This document shows, one piece after another, positions 15,623-23,562 of a DNA stretch of 40,898 bases. The notes under the pieces were generated by a model. The model worked only from the letters and a program-made list of their open reading frames with translations. It was not told the origin of the DNA and searched no databases. Source of the stretch: Pseudomonas syringae (GTDB lineage: Bacteria; Pseudomonadota; Gammaproteobacteria; Pseudomonadales; Pseudomonadaceae); contig NZ_WKCB01000052.1 in assembly GCF_021606685.1 (NCBI RefSeq), positions 1 to 40,898 of the forward strand, given 5' to 3'. The position numbers and the translations under genes are program-made. The stretch's first letter is position 1; each line of letters begins with the position of its first letter.

Positions 15623-16228
15623 ATGCGAATGTGGTTTTTGAGTGCTGGCCTGGCCTTGATGTGCATGGCCCAGAACGCAGCGGCGGGTACAGTCCTGATC
15701 GTTGGCGATAGTATCAGTGCCGGTTTCGGCCTGGATACCCGCAAAGGGTGGGTCGCGCTGCTGGAGCAACGGCTCAAGCAGGAAGGTTTCGACGATAAGG
15801 TGGTCAACGCGTCCATCAGTGGCGATACCAGTGCCGGAGGCCTGGCGCGGCTGCCGGCGGCGCTTGCAGAGCATAAACCGGACGTGGTGGTTATTGAGTT
15901 GGGTGGCAATGACGGCTTGCGCGGGCAGCCTCCGGCGCAATTGAAACAAAATCTTGCGTCGATGATTGATCAGTCCAAAGCCGGCGGTGCCAAGGTGTTA
16001 TTGCTGGGCATGCAGTTGCCGCCCAATTATGGCCCGCGTTACACCACTGCGTTTGCCCAGGTCTATGGCGCGTTGGCCGAGGAAAAAAACGTCCCGCTGG
16101 TACCGTTTTTCCTTGAGGGCGTTGGCGGTAACCCGCAGCTGATGCAAGCGGATCAACTGCACCCGGCGGTCGGTGCCCAGGGCAAGTTGCTGGAAAATGT
16201 CTGGCCGACGCTAAAACCGCTGCTATGA
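15623..16228 (+). CDS. tesA: Periplasmic acyl-CoA thioesterase / lysophospholipase TesA
   Basis: A 201-residue SGNH hydrolase with a signal peptide (cleavage near QNAAA-G). The nucleophile is Ser30 in the GDSISAG block I; the block III motif GGNDGLRG and the C-terminal catalytic pair in DQLHP are present. It hydrolyses long-chain acyl esters and thioesters in the periplasm. I chose the ATG at 15623 because GGAG lies six bases upstream; an ATG at 15611 would overlap the start codon of the divergent ATPase gene. Confidence 0.93.
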   Translation: MRMWFLSAGLALMCMAQNAAAGTVLIVGDSISAGFGLDTRKGWVALLEQRLKQEGFDDKVVNASISGDTSAGGLARLPAALAEHKPDVVVIELGGNDGLRGQPPAQLKQNLASMIDQSKAGGAKVLLLGMQLPPNYGPRYTTAFAQVYGALAEEKNVPLVPFFLEGVGGNPQLMQADQLHPAVGAQGKLLENVWPTLKPLL

Positions 16229-16286
16229 CGCTTTTCTACCGGCAGGCTTTCGGCTAAGGTGGCGCCCCCCCGATTTGGAGCCCCTG

Positions 16287-16580
16287 ATGTCGCGTCCTGC
16301 CTGGTCCCTGTTTAACTACCAACTGATCGAGCCGGACGAGCAGCTGGATCTGTTCGCCTGCCAGGAAGTGCGGGTGCATCTGGTGACGCGTCAATTGGAA
16401 CTGGGCGGCTCCATCGATCGCACGCTGTGCGGCACTTTATTGCCGGCGCAACCGCGCTGGTCGCGGGTCGACCGCTCGATCTTCCAGGACCAACGCCTGT
16501 GCCCCTTGTGCCGGGCTATTCTTGAGTCGCAGAAGCGCGGTACGCCGCCGATCTGGCCGGAGCTGCGCTTCGAGCTGTAG
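16287..16580 (+). CDS. Conserved-looking small protein with four cysteines
   Basis: A 97-residue soluble protein I cannot name. It has cysteines at about 25, 48, 73 and 76; the last two form CPLC, so a zinc site is possible. It starts at ATG 16287 with GGAG seven bases upstream. It lies between tesA and the L,D-transpeptidase on the same strand, but gaps of 58 and 86 bases leave co-transcription open. I recall a small hypothetical gene in the same place in other Pseudomonas; this is memory, not a search. Confidence 0.78.
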   Translation: MSRPAWSLFNYQLIEPDEQLDLFACQEVRVHLVTRQLELGGSIDRTLCGTLLPAQPRWSRVDRSIFQDQRLCPLCRAILESQKRGTPPIWPELRFEL

Positions 16581-16666
16581 GTGGGCCGACAAGCTTGCAG
16601 CTAGACGCCCGCTTCACGTATACAATCGATTTTTACCTACCCGTCGTTCTGCGAAGGATTTTCCGG

Positions 16667-17635
16667 ATGTTGTCGCGCCTTTCCGTCGTCACCCGCTGCC
16701 TGTCTCTTGCTGCGCTCTGTGCGGCCGGTTCTGCGTCAGCTTTGCAGTTGCCCTTGCCACCACCGGGTGAAGATATCGTCGGTCAGGTCCAGGTGATCAA
16801 GGCCAAGTACGAAGACACCTTTGCCGACCTGGGCACCACCTATGACCTGGGCTATTCGGAGATGGTCGCGGCCAACCCGGGCGTCGACGCCTGGTTGCCG
16901 GGCGCGGGCACCGAGATCGTGCTGCCGACGCGTTTCATCCTGCCGCCGGGGCCTCGGGAAGGCATCGTGATCAACCTGGCGGAATATCGGCTCTACTATT
17001 TCCCCAAGGGCCAGAACGTGGTCTACACCTTCCCGTTGGGGATCGGTCGTGAAGGCTGGGGCTCGCCGATTGCGCACACCAGCATTATCGCCAAGACCCC
17101 CAACCCGACCTGGACCCCGCCGGCCTCGATCAAGGCCGAGCACGCGGCCAACGGCGACCCGCTGCCCAACGTGGTGCCGGCTGGCCCGGACAACCCGCTG
17201 GGCCCGTTCAAGTTCACCCTGGGCACGCCGGGTTACCTGATCCACGGTTCCAACATGAAGTTCGGCATCGGCACACGTACCAGCCACGGCTGCTTCCGCA
17301 TGTTCAACAACAACGTGCTGGAGATGGCCGGCATGGTGCCGGTGGGTACGTCGGTGCGCATCATCAACGATGCCTACAAGTTCGGCAGCAGCGGCGGCAA
17401 GGTCTATCTCGAGGCGCATACGCCGTTGAACGACGACGGCACACCGTCGGTGGTCGACAAGCACACGGCTGTGATCAACGCCTTGCTCAAGCGTGAAGAC
17501 CTGGCCAATAACCTGCGGGTGAACTGGGATCAGGTGCGGGATGTGGTCGCGGCAGAAGACGGTTTGCCAACCGAGATCGGGGTGCCGGGTGCCGCGCCTA
17601 TAGCGTCCAGCGCACCGATCGACCTGCAACAGTAA
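16667..17635 (+). CDS. L,D-transpeptidase (YkuD domain), ErfK/YbiS type
   Basis: A 322-residue periplasmic enzyme that forms non-canonical links in peptidoglycan or attaches lipoprotein to it. Signal peptide: MLSRLSVVTRCLSLAALCAAGSASA in sense, cleaved near ASA-L. A LysM-like segment (YSEMVAANPGVDAWLPGAGTEI) follows, then the YkuD domain with HGSNMKFGIGTRTSHGCFRM, which carries the catalytic Cys in SHGC. The start at 16667 has GAAGGA upstream. Location next to oprI is notable: ErfK/YbiS enzymes attach Braun-type lipoproteins to peptidoglycan, and OprI here ends in the required Lys. The partnership is inference. Confidence 0.93.
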   Translation: MLSRLSVVTRCLSLAALCAAGSASALQLPLPPPGEDIVGQVQVIKAKYEDTFADLGTTYDLGYSEMVAANPGVDAWLPGAGTEIVLPTRFILPPGPREGIVINLAEYRLYYFPKGQNVVYTFPLGIGREGWGSPIAHTSIIAKTPNPTWTPPASIKAEHAANGDPLPNVVPAGPDNPLGPFKFTLGTPGYLIHGSNMKFGIGTRTSHGCFRMFNNNVLEMAGMVPVGTSVRIINDAYKFGSSGGKVYLEAHTPLNDDGTPSVVDKHTAVINALLKREDLANNLRVNWDQVRDVVAAEDGLPTEIGVPGAAPIASSAPIDLQQ

Positions 17636-17641
17636 ACCTTG

Positions 17642-17725
17642 TGAGAGGGGGCTTGCTCCCGATAGCGGTGTATCAGTAAACACATGAGTTACTGACCTCC
17701 GCCATCGGGGGCAAGCCCCCTCTCA
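17642..17725. repeat. REPIN-like inverted repeat between L,D-transpeptidase and oprI
   Basis: Two inverted copies of a REP core (tgagagggggcttgctcccgat ... atcgggggcaagccccctctca) flank about 40 bases. The gtg/tga end of each core points outward. The inner edge gcggtgtatcagt is shared with the element at 29070. Such elements are mobilised by RAYT transposases, none of which is in this window. Confidence 0.85.
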
Positions 17726-17739
17726 TATTTCAGGCAATA

Positions 17740-17767
17740 AAAAAGCCGACCCATAAATGGATCGGCT
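17740..17767 (-). terminator. Rho-independent terminator of oprI
   Basis: Read on the minus strand, AAGCCGATCCAT and ATGGGTCGGCTT pair around a short loop (one mismatch) and are followed by a run of T. It begins about 20 bases after the oprI stop codon. Confidence 0.85.
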
Positions 17768-17789
17768 TGATAACAACCCCGAGGGATTA

Positions 17790-18041
17790 TTACTTGCGGC
17801 TTGCTTTTTCAAGCATGCGCAGAGCGCGTTCGTTAGCTTCGTCAGCAGTCTGTTGTGCTTTTTGAGCAGCAGCCAGCGCTTCATCAGCTTTACGGTAGGC
17901 TTCGTCTGCACGGGCCTGGGAGCGAGCTGCTGCGTCTTCAGTTGCAGTCAGACGAGCTTCGGTTTCTTTGGAGACGCTGCTGCAACCGGTAGCCAGAACT
18001 GCGGCCAGAGCCAGAGCAGAGAATTTCAGAACGTTGTTCAT
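17790..18041 (-). CDS. oprI: Major outer-membrane lipoprotein OprI (Lpp-like)
   Basis: An 83-residue lipoprotein. The signal peptide ends in the lipobox LATG-Cys20, followed by a continuous Ala-rich heptad coiled coil (AAARSQARADEAYRKADEAL) and a C-terminal RK, whose Lys is the peptidoglycan attachment point in Lpp-type proteins. This is the abundant Braun-lipoprotein counterpart of pseudomonads. Start MNNVLKFSALALAA has GAAGGGGA upstream; five residues readable in front of it lack a start context. It has a strong terminator, as expected for a short and highly expressed single-gene transcript. Confidence 0.95.
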   Translation of the reverse strand: MNNVLKFSALALAAVLATGCSSVSKETEARLTATEDAAARSQARADEAYRKADEALAAAQKAQQTADEANERALRMLEKASRK

Positions 18042-18652
18042 CGTGTTCCCCTTCAAGGACTTTCTATTAAATGGCTACTTTCTCAGAGTGAGCTGATAGC
18101 CGGCGTACATACTACTCATTACTTGTAGTAAGTAAACTGACGTAGCGCAAGAAGCAAAAAAAATTCTTGTGCCGAATCTGTTTTGGCAAATCTGTTGACG
18201 GTTTGTATAAAAAGCGTCCAGTTTTTTGCATTGGGGTAAGAGTTGGATCCAGGCTGAAAGCGCCGCCCCGCATGCATCAGGCCTTGTAAATCAATGAAAT
18301 TTTATATAACACGGCTGACACTTACGCCTCGGCTGACTTTACCGTTGTCGGCATATTTTACCCATGTAGAGTGACTTTAAGAGCGCCTGTTCGTCTCAAG
18401 GTTCAACTGCCGGCAATGTTCAGGCTTTCGGTCACCGGGTGATCGAGGCCCTTTCTATATCCACCCGCCGCAGGGGATGACGAGTGCGCCTTGAGCAATT
18501 GCAGGATTGGCGCCTACTATTCCCTACGTGCTGGTTGTAAGCGCTCAAGGTTTTCTCGTGGTCGAAACCGGCACGGGGTGGCGTAGATGTTCCTTCGCCG
18601 GAAAAACATCGGTAAGGTAGGGGTCAGAATCCAAGACCCGCGAGGAGTAGTG
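18042..18652. other. 611 bp without a recognisable protein gene
   Basis: The first part must hold the oprI promoter (leftward); I cannot fix its boxes. At 18136-18164 an imperfect inverted repeat (gcgcaagaa ... ttcttgtgc) surrounds an A-run. A rightward sigma-70-like promoter lies at 18183-18211, and about 440 bases then pass before the GNAT start. In that stretch only very short ORFs appear (for example 26 codons at 18294-18374, no ribosome site). Stems are possible at 18489-18496 with 18543-18550 (CCTTGAGC/GCTCAAGG) and within 18586-18610 (GATGTT/AACATC). This could be a long leader or a small RNA gene. Confidence 0.6.
18183..18211 (+). promoter_or_regulatory. Sigma-70-like promoter facing right, no gene for 440 bases
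   Basis: TTGGCA (18183-18188), 17-base spacer, TATAAA (18206-18211): five of six matches at each box with ideal spacing. Transcription would begin near 18218. Confidence 0.55.
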
Positions 18653-18934
18653 ATGAGCGAGGCGTTGTCCATCCACCATGACCAGGCTGGTCATCAGTTC
18701 GAGACCAATGTGGACGGTCATCGTGCCTATCTGACCTATATGGACCTCGGGAAGCAGACCCTGGATATCTATCGGACCTTCGTGCCCAACGCACTGCGCG
18801 GCCGTGGTATTGCGGCGGCATTGACCGAAGAGGCCTTGAAGTTTGCCGAAGAGGCCGGCTACACGGTGATCCCGTCGTGCTCCTATGTCGAACGCTACAT
18901 GGAGCGCCACCAGCGCCACGCCGCCAAACTCTGA
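18653..18934 (+). CDS. Small GNAT-type N-acetyltransferase (YjdJ/Gcn5-related)
   Basis: A 93-residue short GNAT of the kind that spans a single acetyl-CoA motif: AYLTYMDLGKQTLDIYRTFVP, then NALRGRGIAAALTEEALKFA, which carries the RGxGIA acetyl-CoA loop, and IPSCSYVERYMERH at the end. The substrate is unknown. The ATG at 18653 has AGGAG five bases upstream; the longer frame from 18587 has no ribosome site. A bidirectional terminator follows 17 bases after the stop. Confidence 0.9.
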   Translation: MSEALSIHHDQAGHQFETNVDGHRAYLTYMDLGKQTLDIYRTFVPNALRGRGIAAALTEEALKFAEEAGYTVIPSCSYVERYMERHQRHAAKL

Positions 18935-18951
18935 GTGATCAGCAGACAATA

Positions 18952-18979
18952 AAAAACGCCGGGCTAGCCCGGCGTTTTT
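18952..18979. terminator. Bidirectional terminator between the GNAT gene and DAHP synthase
   Basis: A perfect palindrome, AAAAACGCCGGGCT/AGCCCGGCGTTTTT, with T-runs on both strands, between two convergent genes. Confidence 0.93.
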
Positions 18980-18990
18980 GTGTGCGCAAT

Positions 18991-20067
18991 TCAGCTGCGT
19001 TTGCGTTTGGGCAATACGTCCTTGAGCTTGGCATGCATGCTGCGCAGGGTGTTTTCGGTGGCGGACCAGTCGATGCAGGCATCGGTGATCGACACGCCGT
19101 ACTGCAAGTCGGCCAGGTCTTTTGGAATCGCCTGGCAGCCCCAGTTCAGGTGGCTCTCGACCATCAGGCCGATGATCGACTGGTTGCCTTCGAGGATCTG
19201 GTTGGCGACGTTTTCCATCACCAGCGGCTGCAGGGCCGGGTCCTTGTTGGAGTTGGCGTGGCTGCAGTCGACCATGATGTTTGGCTTGATCCTGGCCTTG
19301 TTCAGCGCCTGTTCACACAGCGCAACGCTGACCGAATCATAGTTGGGCTTGCCGTTGCCGCCGCGCAGTACCACGTGGCCGTAGGCGTTGCCCTTGGTGG
19401 TGACGATGGACACGCCACCTTCCTGGTTGATGCCCAGGAAGCGGTGCGGGCTGGAAACCGATTGCAGCGCGTTGATTGCAACCGTCAGGCCACCGTCGGT
19501 GCCGTTCTTGAAGCCGACGGCCGATGACAGGCCGGAGGCCATTTCGCGGTGGGTCTGGGATTCGGTGGTGCGTGCGCCGATGGCCGACCAGCTGATCAGG
19601 TCCTGCAGGTACTGCGGGGAGATCGGGTCGAGCGCTTCGGTGGCAGTGGGCAGGCCCATTTCGGCCAGGTCCAGCAGCAACTGACGACCGATGTGCAAGC
19701 CGTCCTGGATCTTGAACGAGTCGTCCAAGTACGGGTCGTTGATCAAGCCTTTCCAGCCGACGGTAGTCCGCGGTTTCTCGAAATAGACGCGCATCACCAG
19801 GTACAAAGTGTCGGACACTTCTGCCGCCAGCACCTTGAGGCGCTCGGCGTATTCGTGGGCAGCCTTGAGGTCGTGGATCGAGCAAGGCCCGATCACCACG
19901 AAGAGGCGGTGGTCAGTGCCGTCGAGAATGTCACGGATGACTTCGCGGCCCTTGGTGACGGTCTGCAGGGCAGCGTCGCTCAGGGGGATTTCGCGCTTGA
20001 GCTGATCGGGTGTGATCAGTGTCTCGTTGGATTCGACGTTAAGGTCGTTGATCGGTAAATCAGCCAT
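18991..20067 (-). CDS. Type I 3-deoxy-7-phosphoheptulonate (DAHP) synthase
   Basis: A 358-residue AroFGH-type enzyme that joins phosphoenolpyruvate and erythrose 4-phosphate, the first step of the shikimate pathway. Motifs: VVIGPCSIHD with the metal-binding Cys, RVYFEKPRTTVGWKGL, SAIGARTTESQTHREMASG, and VDCSHANSNK with the metal-binding His. The N-terminal 45 residues (ITPDQLKREIPLS) match the regulatory arm of this class; I cannot tell which aromatic amino acid inhibits it. Start MADLPINDLNV at 20067; the readable extension upstream is not homologous. A second, unrelated type II synthase is encoded at 34047-35396. Confidence 0.95.
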   Translation of the reverse strand: MADLPINDLNVESNETLITPDQLKREIPLSDAALQTVTKGREVIRDILDGTDHRLFVVIGPCSIHDLKAAHEYAERLKVLAAEVSDTLYLVMRVYFEKPRTTVGWKGLINDPYLDDSFKIQDGLHIGRQLLLDLAEMGLPTATEALDPISPQYLQDLISWSAIGARTTESQTHREMASGLSSAVGFKNGTDGGLTVAINALQSVSSPHRFLGINQEGGVSIVTTKGNAYGHVVLRGGNGKPNYDSVSVALCEQALNKARIKPNIMVDCSHANSNKDPALQPLVMENVANQILEGNQSIIGLMVESHLNWGCQAIPKDLADLQYGVSITDACIDWSATENTLRSMHAKLKDVLPKRKRS

Positions 20068-20197
20068 CGTGTTACTCGCCAGGGTCACGGGTGCCGGCCG
20101 CCAGCCATCCCCGTGCGGCGGGCACAGCATGATTTGAATGCAGGGGGGAGGAACCTTAGCGCGTAACACGGGCCCGCGACAATGGGCAAAGCCCGGT

Positions 20198-20632
20198 TTA
20201 ATCGAGTGCCGGGCGCACAAATGCCTCATGGGAGAACTCGCCGGCATGGCGCGCCACCCACTCACGGGCCAGGGCTTCGAGTTGTGCGGGGGTGGGCTCG
20301 GCGTCTTCATGCTGGCGGCAGTAGCGCTCTATCCGGCATGCTTGCTCACCCATGCGTGCACCGAACAGGGCATGCTCATCGGTAAACGAGATGCCGATGC
20401 GATAGCCGTTTTCGACCTTGCGGCACCATGCCACATAGCCTGGGTAGCGTGCGCTGGCGCCCAGCGACGGGATCTGCAGATCAACCGCCGTACCCGGGCG
20501 CCAGGCGCGCGGCCAATTGCAGGCGACGCCGCCCAGGCCGATAGTGTGCAGGCGTTGGCGGCGGATGGCAGGAGAGGGACGTTGGATTAACTCGACAGCG
20601 ACATCATCAGGGTGAGGTAAAAAACGACCCAT
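20198..20632 (-). CDS. PilZ-like domain protein
   Basis: A 144-residue protein. The N-terminal RRQR followed by LGGVACNWPRAWRPGTAVDLQI and the closing YRIGISFTD have the layout of a PilZ domain, which binds cyclic di-GMP in many proteins. The RxxxR arm is present in altered form. The second motif (usually D/N-x-S-x-x-G) reads T-I-G-L-G-G, so nucleotide binding is uncertain. The ATG at 20632 has GGAG nine bases upstream. It is on the same strand as the DAHP synthase gene, 130 bases upstream of it, and divergent from the thioredoxin-like gene. Confidence 0.75.
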   Translation of the reverse strand: MGRFLPHPDDVAVELIQRPSPAIRRQRLHTIGLGGVACNWPRAWRPGTAVDLQIPSLGASARYPGYVAWCRKVENGYRIGISFTDEHALFGARMGEQACRIERYCRQHEDAEPTPAQLEALAREWVARHAGEFSHEAFVRPALD

Positions 20633-20696
20633 GTACACGGACTCCAAGCACCGTCCAGTTGACGGCGGCAGCAGCAGTATAGTGAAGGAACTGGAA

Positions 20697-21017
20697 TTGA
20701 CCGATCTGGATATTGACCAGCAATTGCTGGGATTACCAGGGGTTTCGCTGGTGGTGTTCGCAAGCGAGGGGTGTTCCAGCTGCCGTTGGGCACGCCAGCA
20801 ACTGCCGGGCTGGCGCTTGCCGCTGGACCGCGTGTGCTGGGTGGATGCCGGGCAGAACGGGGGGGCGGTCGAGCGCTATCAGATCTTTCATTTGCCCGCG
20901 TTGTTCGTGGTGTGCGAGGGTCAGTTCCTCGGGCAAATACAGACACGTCTTACCCTTGCTGACCTTACCGACGCGATCAATCAAGCACTCACCCGTACAC
21001 CAGAGGATCTGCCATGA
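20697..21017 (+). CDS. Thioredoxin-fold protein with CSSC motif
   Basis: A 106-residue protein with the redox motif C-S-S-C in FASEGCSSCRWARQQLP and the cis-proline loop LPALFVV, both as in thioredoxins. No signal peptide is present, so it is presumably cytosolic. I place the start at TTG 20697 because AAGGA lies seven bases before it. An ATG at 20631 would overlap the start codon of the divergent PilZ-like gene and has no well-spaced ribosome site. Its stop overlaps the next gene's start (ATGA). Confidence 0.8.
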   Translation: MTDLDIDQQLLGLPGVSLVVFASEGCSSCRWARQQLPGWRLPLDRVCWVDAGQNGGAVERYQIFHLPALFVVCEGQFLGQIQTRLTLADLTDAINQALTRTPEDLP

Positions 21018-21967
21018 CCGCACACTCGCCCCGCATCGGCATTATCGGCACCGGCGCTATCGGGGGGTTCTACGGCCTGATGCTGGCGCGTGCCGGGTTC
21101 GATGTGCACTTTCTGTTGCGCAGTGAATACGCTGCCGTTAGTGAGCACGGCTTGCATCTCAACAGCACGCTGCACGGCAAGCTGCATCTGCACCCGGTGC
21201 AGGCCTACGCCAACGCCGCCGATATGCCGGCGTGCGACTGGTTGCTGGTGGGCACCAAATCCACCGGCAATGTGGACCTGGCGCCGACCATTGCCCAGGT
21301 CGCCGCACCGGATGCCAAAGTGGTGTTGCTGCAGAACGGCCTCGATGTGGAAGACAGCCTGCGTGAACACCTGCCGGCGTCGCTGCATCTGCTGGGTGGG
21401 CTGTGCTATATCGGCGTGCACCGCTCCGCGCCCGGCGTGGTCGAGCATCAGGCGCTGGGCCGGGTCAACCTGGGTTATCACAGTGGCACTGCGGCCAATG
21501 ACGACGCGTTGCAGAAGGCAATTGTCGAAGCCGGCGCCGCGTTGTTTCGCCAGGCCGGCATCGAGTCCCAGGCCATGGCCAATGTGCATCAGGCGCGCTG
21601 GCACAAGCTGGTGTGGAACGTGCCCTACAACGGCCTCTCCGTCTTGCTGGGCACCGGGACTACGGCGATGATGGCGGACGAATCCAGCCGCGAGCTGATC
21701 CGGGCGCTGATGGCCGAAGTGGTGAAGGGCGCCCACGCCTGCGGCCACGAAATCCCTGCCAGCTACGCCGAGCAAATGTTCGCCATGACCGAAACCATGG
21801 ACGACTACCTGCCGAGCATGTACCACGACCACGTGCACAAACGCCCGCTGGAACTGGAGGCTATCTACGCGCGCCCATTGGCTGCTGCCAGGGCCGCCGG
21901 ATGCGAGTTGCCACGTATGCAGGCGCTGTATCAGGCCTTGAGTTTTATTGATCGGCACAACCGCTGA
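21014..21967 (+). CDS. Ketopantoate reductase (PanE/ApbA) family protein
   Basis: A 317-residue NADPH-dependent reductase. It has an N-terminal Rossmann motif IGIIGTGAIGGFYG, the substrate-site segment HKLVWNVPYNGLSVLLGTG with the catalytic-type Lys and Asn, and the C-terminal MYHDHVHKRPLELEAI typical of the family. The family reaction is 2-dehydropantoate to pantoate (coenzyme A synthesis), but pseudomonads carry several paralogues with other or unknown substrates. It overlaps the thioredoxin-like gene by four bases, with GAGGA six bases before the ATG, and is followed 14 bases later by the 5'-nucleotidase gene, so the three are likely one operon. Confidence 0.9.
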   Translation: MTAHSPRIGIIGTGAIGGFYGLMLARAGFDVHFLLRSEYAAVSEHGLHLNSTLHGKLHLHPVQAYANAADMPACDWLLVGTKSTGNVDLAPTIAQVAAPDAKVVLLQNGLDVEDSLREHLPASLHLLGGLCYIGVHRSAPGVVEHQALGRVNLGYHSGTAANDDALQKAIVEAGAALFRQAGIESQAMANVHQARWHKLVWNVPYNGLSVLLGTGTTAMMADESSRELIRALMAEVVKGAHACGHEIPASYAEQMFAMTETMDDYLPSMYHDHVHKRPLELEAIYARPLAAARAAGCELPRMQALYQALSFIDRHNR

Positions 21968-21981
21968 TTGGGGGGAACACG

Positions 21982-22887
21982 ATGGCGAAGGGAATGGGTG
22001 ACAAGCTGGTGCTGGCAATTTCGTCGCGGGCGCTGTTTGACCTGAGCGACAGCCACAAGGTCTACCTGGCCCAAGGGGTGGAGGCCTATCGCAAATACCA
22101 GATCGAACACGAGGAAGAAATCCTCGAGCCCGGCGACGCCTTTCCGCTGGTCAAGAAATTGCTGAGCCTCAATGCCAGCCTGGGGCGTGCCCGAGTCGAA
22201 GTGGTGTTGGTGTCGCGCAACAGTGCCGACACTGGCTTGCGCGTGTTCAATTCGATCCAGCATTACGGCCTGGATATATCCCGCGCCGCGTTCGTAGGCG
22301 GTCGTAGTCCCTATCCGTATTTGGCCGCGTTCGGTTGCCACCTGTTTCTGTCGACCCATGCCGACGATGTGCGCAGCGCTCTGGACGCCGGCTTTGCGGC
22401 GGCGACCATTTTGTCGGGCGGTGCACGCCGGGCTTCCAGTGAAGAACTGCGGATCGCCTTTGACGGTGACGCGGTGCTGTTCTCCGATGAGTCGGAGCGG
22501 GTGTACCAGGCCGGTGGCCTGGCGGCGTTCCAGGCCAGCGAGCGTGAGTCGGCACGCCAGCCTTTGCATGGCGGGCCTTTCAAGGGGTTTCTGGCCGCGC
22601 TGAACCTGTTGCAGCGGGAGTTTGCGGACGAGGCTTGCCCGATCCGCACTGCCTTGGTCACTGCCCGTTCGGCGCCGTCCCATGAGCGGGTGATCCGCAC
22701 TTTGCGCGAGTGGGACATCCGCCTCGACGAATCGCTGTTTCTGGGCGGCCTGGAAAAATCCGCGTTTCTGGAGGCGTTTGCCGCCGATGTGTTTTTCGAT
22801 GACCAGGCCGGGCATTGCGAGAAGGCCAGGGAGGTGGTTGCCACCGGGCATGTGCCCCATGGCATCAGTAATGAGGTGAAGATCTAA
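21982..22887 (+). CDS. Cytosolic 5'-nucleotidase family protein
   Basis: A 301-residue protein of the 5'-nucleotidase family (NT5C1-like, PF06189 type). It begins with LVLAISSRALFDLSDSHKVY, contains VVLVSRNSADTGLRVFNSI and a HAD-like FDGDAVLFSDESE, and ends in VFFDDQAGHCEKA. Family members dephosphorylate nucleoside monophosphates in the cytosol. The ATG at 21982 follows GGGGGGA. It is the third gene of the thioredoxin-like/ketopantoate reductase run. Confidence 0.88.
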   Translation: MAKGMGDKLVLAISSRALFDLSDSHKVYLAQGVEAYRKYQIEHEEEILEPGDAFPLVKKLLSLNASLGRARVEVVLVSRNSADTGLRVFNSIQHYGLDISRAAFVGGRSPYPYLAAFGCHLFLSTHADDVRSALDAGFAAATILSGGARRASSEELRIAFDGDAVLFSDESERVYQAGGLAAFQASERESARQPLHGGPFKGFLAALNLLQREFADEACPIRTALVTARSAPSHERVIRTLREWDIRLDESLFLGGLEKSAFLEAFAADVFFDDQAGHCEKAREVVATGHVPHGISNEVKI

Positions 22888-22957
22888 GTCAATCCATGTG
22901 GCTGCGGCGCTGCTAAGCTGATTCAATCTCCGCCGTCCTGGCAGCCCAGGAGGTTCT

Positions 22958-23458
22958 ATGATTCGTTCGATGCTGTACGCCACGGACCTTGGTCTGTACG
23001 CGCCTTATGTGATGCAACATGCGCTGGCGCTGGCGCGAACGTTCAAGGCTGACCTGTATGTGATTCATGTGGTCGAGCCCATCGGGTTGTTCGCCGAATC
23101 GGTGTTGCAGAGCTACCTTGATGAGAAGGCCTTGAGTGAATGGCAGAGCCAGGGGCTGACCACCGTGATGGCGACCATCGAGCAGCGCGTGCTGGACAGT
23201 TTTCGCGAGGAGTTGGGGGAGGGCGAGCAGGATCTCAAGTGGATCCGCTCGGTGCGGGTGATTCAGGGGGACCCGTGCGAAGTCATCCTTGAGCAATTGC
23301 GCAAACTCTCGGTAGATTTGCTGATCCTCGGCAGCCACAGCCATGCGACGGCGGCCGCCACACCGCTTGGACGCACCGTCGCTCGGGTGTTGCAGCTGTC
23401 TACGGTGCCGGTTTACCTGGTGCCCTCGTTACAACGTCGGCGCAGCGATGACGTGTGA
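22958..23458 (+). CDS. Universal stress protein (UspA family)
   Basis: A 166-residue single-domain Usp. It has SMLYATDLG at the start, ALALARTFKADLYVIHVVEP, and LLILGSHSH near the end. The ATP-binding pattern GxxGx9GS is altered (GSHSHA...PLGRTVARVL), with the second glycine replaced, so nucleotide binding is uncertain. A strong AGGAGG lies six bases before the ATG. It stands between the 5'-nucleotidase gene and cysB. Confidence 0.92.
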   Translation: MIRSMLYATDLGLYAPYVMQHALALARTFKADLYVIHVVEPIGLFAESVLQSYLDEKALSEWQSQGLTTVMATIEQRVLDSFREELGEGEQDLKWIRSVRVIQGDPCEVILEQLRKLSVDLLILGSHSHATAAATPLGRTVARVLQLSTVPVYLVPSLQRRRSDDV

Positions 23459-23562
23459 TGGGTAGAAAACGATAAAAAGTTCTAGATTTATCCATCAAAC
23501 CTTTAATATAGTTATATACCGTCGCTGATACCCGTGGCGTCTATCTGCTTTGAGGGACACAT

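Noticed and set aside
18294..18374. A 26-codon ORF in the gene-free interval after oprI
   Set aside because: No ribosome site and no recognisable features; ORFs of this size are expected by chance.
20630..20633. Overlapping divergent start codons in CATG for the PilZ-like and thioredoxin-like genes
   Set aside because: The rightward gene has a much better start at TTG 20697 with AAGGA seven bases upstream, which leaves a normal 64-base intergenic region.
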